NCBI GenBank assembly: GCA_018064755.1 | Contig: JAGHUP010000020.1 | Location: 1 to 64,000, forward strand | Direction: 5' to 3' | Length of the DNA stretch: 64,000 nt | Source of the DNA: Candidatus Crickella equi | GTDB lineage: Bacteria; Bacillota; Clostridia; Peptostreptococcales; Anaerovoracaceae | Part shown: piece after piece, positions 61,866 to 64,000 of the stretch | How the letters are laid out: every line of letters begins with the position of its first letter | Position numbering within the stretch: position 1 is the first letter of the stretch | Made by a program: the position numbers and the translations under genes | Notes under the pieces: model-generated | Seen by the model: the letters and a program-made list of their open reading frames with translations, nothing else | What the model was told of the DNA's origin: nothing | Databases searched by the model: none

Positions 61866-62444
61866 ATGGAAAAGAAGAATAATACATTTTCTGAGTTTAT
61901 CTCACCTATCTTAGTTCTCGTAGCAATTTGCTTCGTAACTACATTTGCACTTGCTTTCATCTATGGCATTACTGATCCTATTATCAAGGAGAACAATGCT
62001 AAGGCAGCTGCAGAGACAAGAACATATCTGCTCGAGGCATCAGAAGGTAACTTCGACGTTTATGACGGTGACCTCTATGCAGATCCAGCAAACAAGATTG
62101 AAGTAACTGAGTGCTACATCGCTCAGAACAAGTCCGGTATGGTTGTAACTGCAAAGTCCAACTCATACGGTGGAGATCTGATTGCAATGATCGGTATTGA
62201 TGAACAGGGAGCTATCACAGCAGTTCAGGTAACTGAAGCTTCCGACACTCCTGGTGTTGGTTCCAAGGCTCAGCTGCCAGATCACCTGAATCAGTACGTG
62301 AATCTCACAGAACTTACAAATGTTGCTGTTAAGAAGGATGCTAACGTTAACGCTGTAACAGGTGCTTCCGTTTCATCCGGTGCTGTACACAGATGCGTAT
62401 ATGGCGCACTCGAGCAGTACAAGCAGATGGGAGGTGTTAAGTAA
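61866..62444 (+). CDS. rnfG: Rnf complex subunit RnfG
   Basis: ATG at 61866 follows GGAGG by 8 bases; an upstream in-frame start at 61836 lies inside rnfD and is rejected (192 aa). One N-terminal TM helix (ISPILVLVAICFVTTFALAF) and an extracytoplasmic FMN-binding domain ending in VNAVTGASVSSGAVHRCVYG, where the conserved Ser/Thr takes covalent FMN. Normal size for the subunit. Confidence 0.94.
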   Translation: MEKKNNTFSEFISPILVLVAICFVTTFALAFIYGITDPIIKENNAKAAAETRTYLLEASEGNFDVYDGDLYADPANKIEVTECYIAQNKSGMVVTAKSNSYGGDLIAMIGIDEQGAITAVQVTEASDTPGVGSKAQLPDHLNQYVNLTELTNVAVKKDANVNAVTGASVSSGAVHRCVYGALEQYKQMGGVK

Positions 62445-63160
62445 TGGATAAGAAAAGCAAACTCTCCATCTTAACTAATGGAATTATTAAGGAGAACCCA
62501 GTACTGATTCTCCTGATCGGAACATGCCCTACTCTGGCAACTTCATCATCACTGTCCAACGGACTTGGAATGGGTGTTGCTGCAACAGCAGTACTGATTT
62601 GTTCCAATATCGTAATCTCAGCATTACGTAAGATTATCCCTGATAAGGTTAGAATCCCTTGCTACATCGTACTGATTGCAGGATTCGTAACTATCGTACA
62701 GTTCATCGTTAAGGCTTATGCTCCTGCACTGGATAAGTCACTCGGCGTATTCCTGCCACTGATCGTAGTAAACTGCATCATCCTCGGCAGAGCAGAGGCA
62801 TTCGCTAACAAGAACAGTGTAATTGATTCCGCTCTTGATGGTATCGGAATGGGTATCGGATTTACTCTGGCACTCGCTGCTATGGGTTCAATCAGAGAGC
62901 TCCTGGGAACAGGATGCCTCCTCGGAAAGACAATCATTCCTAACTTCTCAATCGGATTCTTCAACCTCGCACCTGGTGGATTCTTCGTATACGGAATCCT
63001 CATCGCAGTTCTGATTGCTGCAACTAAGGGCAAGGCACTTAAGAAGACAAACTTCAGCTGCGGAGTATGCCCAATGTATAACTCCTGCAATCTCGCTGAG
63101 GCAAACGAGGAAGTAGCAGCTGAAGCTGCTGCAGTTGCACAGAAAGGAGCTGAAGCATAA
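62444..63160 (+). CDS. rnfE: Rnf complex subunit RnfE
   Basis: 238 residues with six TM helices. LIKENP-like start NGIIKENPVLILLIGTCPTL, then IVVNCIILGRAEAFANKNSV and GMGIGFTLALAAMGSIRELL. The RnfE/A pair shares a symmetric fold with a [2Fe-2S] site formed by Cys of both (here C in IGTCPTL and VNCIILG). The last ~36 residues are an extension with SCGVCPMYNSCN, three extra Cys, then an Ala/Glu tail. Coupled to rnfG and rnfA. Confidence 0.94.
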   Translation: MDKKSKLSILTNGIIKENPVLILLIGTCPTLATSSSLSNGLGMGVAATAVLICSNIVISALRKIIPDKVRIPCYIVLIAGFVTIVQFIVKAYAPALDKSLGVFLPLIVVNCIILGRAEAFANKNSVIDSALDGIGMGIGFTLALAAMGSIRELLGTGCLLGKTIIPNFSIGFFNLAPGGFFVYGILIAVLIAATKGKALKKTNFSCGVCPMYNSCNLAEANEEVAAEAAAVAQKGAEA

Positions 63161-63744
63161 TGACTAACTTAATTATTATCTTTCTGTCGATAGTATTTGT
63201 TAACAACTTCTTGCTGTCACAGTTCCTTGGAATTTGCTCATTCCTCGGTGTATCCAACAAGATGAGCTCCGCTGTAGGTATGTCCGGCGCTGTAGTATTC
63301 GTAATGATTCTTGCAGAAGCTGTTACATGGCCTGTTCAGCAGATTCTTGATAAGTTCGGAATTGGATATCTGCAGACTGTAGTATTCATTCTGGTTATCG
63401 CAGCACTGGTACAGTTCGTAGAAATGTTTATGAAGAAGTTCTTACCATCCCTCCAGAAGGCTCTTGGTATTTACCTCCCTCTGATTACTACAAACTGCGC
63501 AATTCTCGGTGCAACAATTAACGCTATTACATTTGAATATTCCTTCGCTCAGTCCATGATTTATTCCTTCGGAGCTGGCTGCGGTTACGCTGTAGCAATG
63601 ATTATCTTCGCAGGAATCCGTGAAGAGAAGATGAATGACCTCGGAGACGCTGTTCCTGCAGCATTCAGAGGAGTTCCAATCATTCTGGTTGCAGCTACAA
63701 TCATGTCACTCTCATTCATGGGCTTCACAGGAATGTTCCAGTAA
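63160..63744 (+). CDS. rnfA: Rnf complex subunit RnfA
   Basis: 194 residues, six TM helices: FVNNFLLSQFLGICSFLGVS near the start and ITTNCAILGATINAITFEYS in the middle give the two conserved Cys sites that pair with RnfE. Start overlaps the rnfE stop by 1 base. Length is typical. Confidence 0.95.
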   Translation: MTNLIIIFLSIVFVNNFLLSQFLGICSFLGVSNKMSSAVGMSGAVVFVMILAEAVTWPVQQILDKFGIGYLQTVVFILVIAALVQFVEMFMKKFLPSLQKALGIYLPLITTNCAILGATINAITFEYSFAQSMIYSFGAGCGYAVAMIIFAGIREEKMNDLGDAVPAAFRGVPIILVAATIMSLSFMGFTGMFQ

Positions 63745-63756
63745 GGAGGTGCAGTA

Positions 63757-64000
63757 ATGAGTGGTATTTTAACACCTGTATTAATCGTTGCTGTCATCGG
63801 TCTTGTATGCGCAGGACTTCTGGTAGTAGCATCTAAGGTATTCGCTGTAGAAGTAGACGAGAGAGTTACTAAGGTTAGAGAGTGTCTCCCTGGAGCTAAC
63901 TGCGGTGGATGCGGATTCGCTGGCTGCGATGACTACGCAGCTAACCTCGTAGAAGACGAAACTTTACCATGCACAAAGTGCGCACCTGGTGGTGCAGCAG
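63757..64000 (+). CDS. rnfB: Rnf complex subunit RnfB, 5' part (runs off the window)
   Basis: ATG at 63757, 8 bases after AAGGAGG. The visible 81 codons encode one N-terminal TM helix (ILTPVLIVAVIGLVCAGLLV) and then the first cluster motif VRECLPGANCGGCGFAGCDD, the ferredoxin-like entry site of RnfB. The gene continues beyond 64000. The order C-D-G-E-A-B is the clostridial arrangement. Confidence 0.94.
   Translation, partial: MSGILTPVLIVAVIGLVCAGLLVVASKVFAVEVDERVTKVRECLPGANCGGCGFAGCDDYAANLVEDETLPCTKCAPGGAA

Overview
The window is chromosomal DNA of a low-to-mid GC, Gram-positive obligate anaerobe of the class Clostridia. An Anaerovoracaceae/Mogibacterium-like bacterium would fit, but that placement is inference. 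Supporting signs are strong AGGAGG-type ribosome sites with frequent TTG/GTG starts, an Rnf operon, a probable Re-type citrate synthase beside aconitase and isocitrate dehydrogenase, an Orn/Lys/Arg decarboxylase family gene, secreted proteins with Lys-rich C-terminal beta domains, and no outer-membrane genes.

Layout. 1-6245 is an AT-rich accessory block. It has a secreted protein, a two-TM plus macro-domain protein resembling the type II Thoeris effector ThsA, an IS3-family element (2883-4242) nested between the inverted ends of what looks like an older element, a frameshifted membrane protein and an Rpn/PD-(D/E)XK family gene. 6309-9016 has thrH, a GNAT, a DUF2156 protein and a DUF1858 protein. 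9085-17199 has a MacB/FtsX-type ABC protein, a three-gene acyl-CoA ligase / E2-like acyltransferase / SLC13 permease operon and a divergent MtnA-like isomerase. 17342-22016 has a CobW pair (the second fused to a TIGR03943/YcgQ-like domain), a GH25 muramidase, a small membrane protein, a candidate Pho-box-driven small RNA, a cyclic-phosphate receiver-domain protein and tRNA-Thr. 22155-28755 has a P-type calcium ATPase, a MATE exporter, 5-formyl-THF cyclo-ligase, trpS and a flavodoxin. 28794-33395 has a TetR regulator divergent from an MMPL transporter and a YhgE/Pip-like secreted partner.

33913-39349 is an operon that would convert oxaloacetate plus acetyl-CoA to 2-oxoglutarate, ending with an AEC carrier. 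39358-47441 holds a CHAP protein, mntP, a secreted protein, a second MATE protein, cdd, a CDP-alcohol phosphatidyltransferase, a TetM-like GTPase fused to a Rae1-like NYN nuclease domain, and a lipoprotein. 47440-51149 is bounded by a 57-bp direct repeat of the tRNA-Lys 3' end and its terminator. It looks like a small or decayed island with a DUF4143 ATPase and a BspA-like surface protein frameshifted at a G7 tract. 51447-59392 holds a zinc-ribbon membrane protein, a UPF0182 protein, serS, an unassigned structured RNA and the decarboxylase. 59583-64000 is rnfCDGEAB, cut off in rnfB.

The signals most worth follow-up are the TetM-like/NYN fusion, the orphan TM-macro protein, the tRNA-Lys-bounded island with its G7 switch, two copies of a 227-bp four-unit palindromic element (33492-33718 and 50862-51087), the Pho-box small RNA at 21396-21577 and the structured RNA at 57843-57988.
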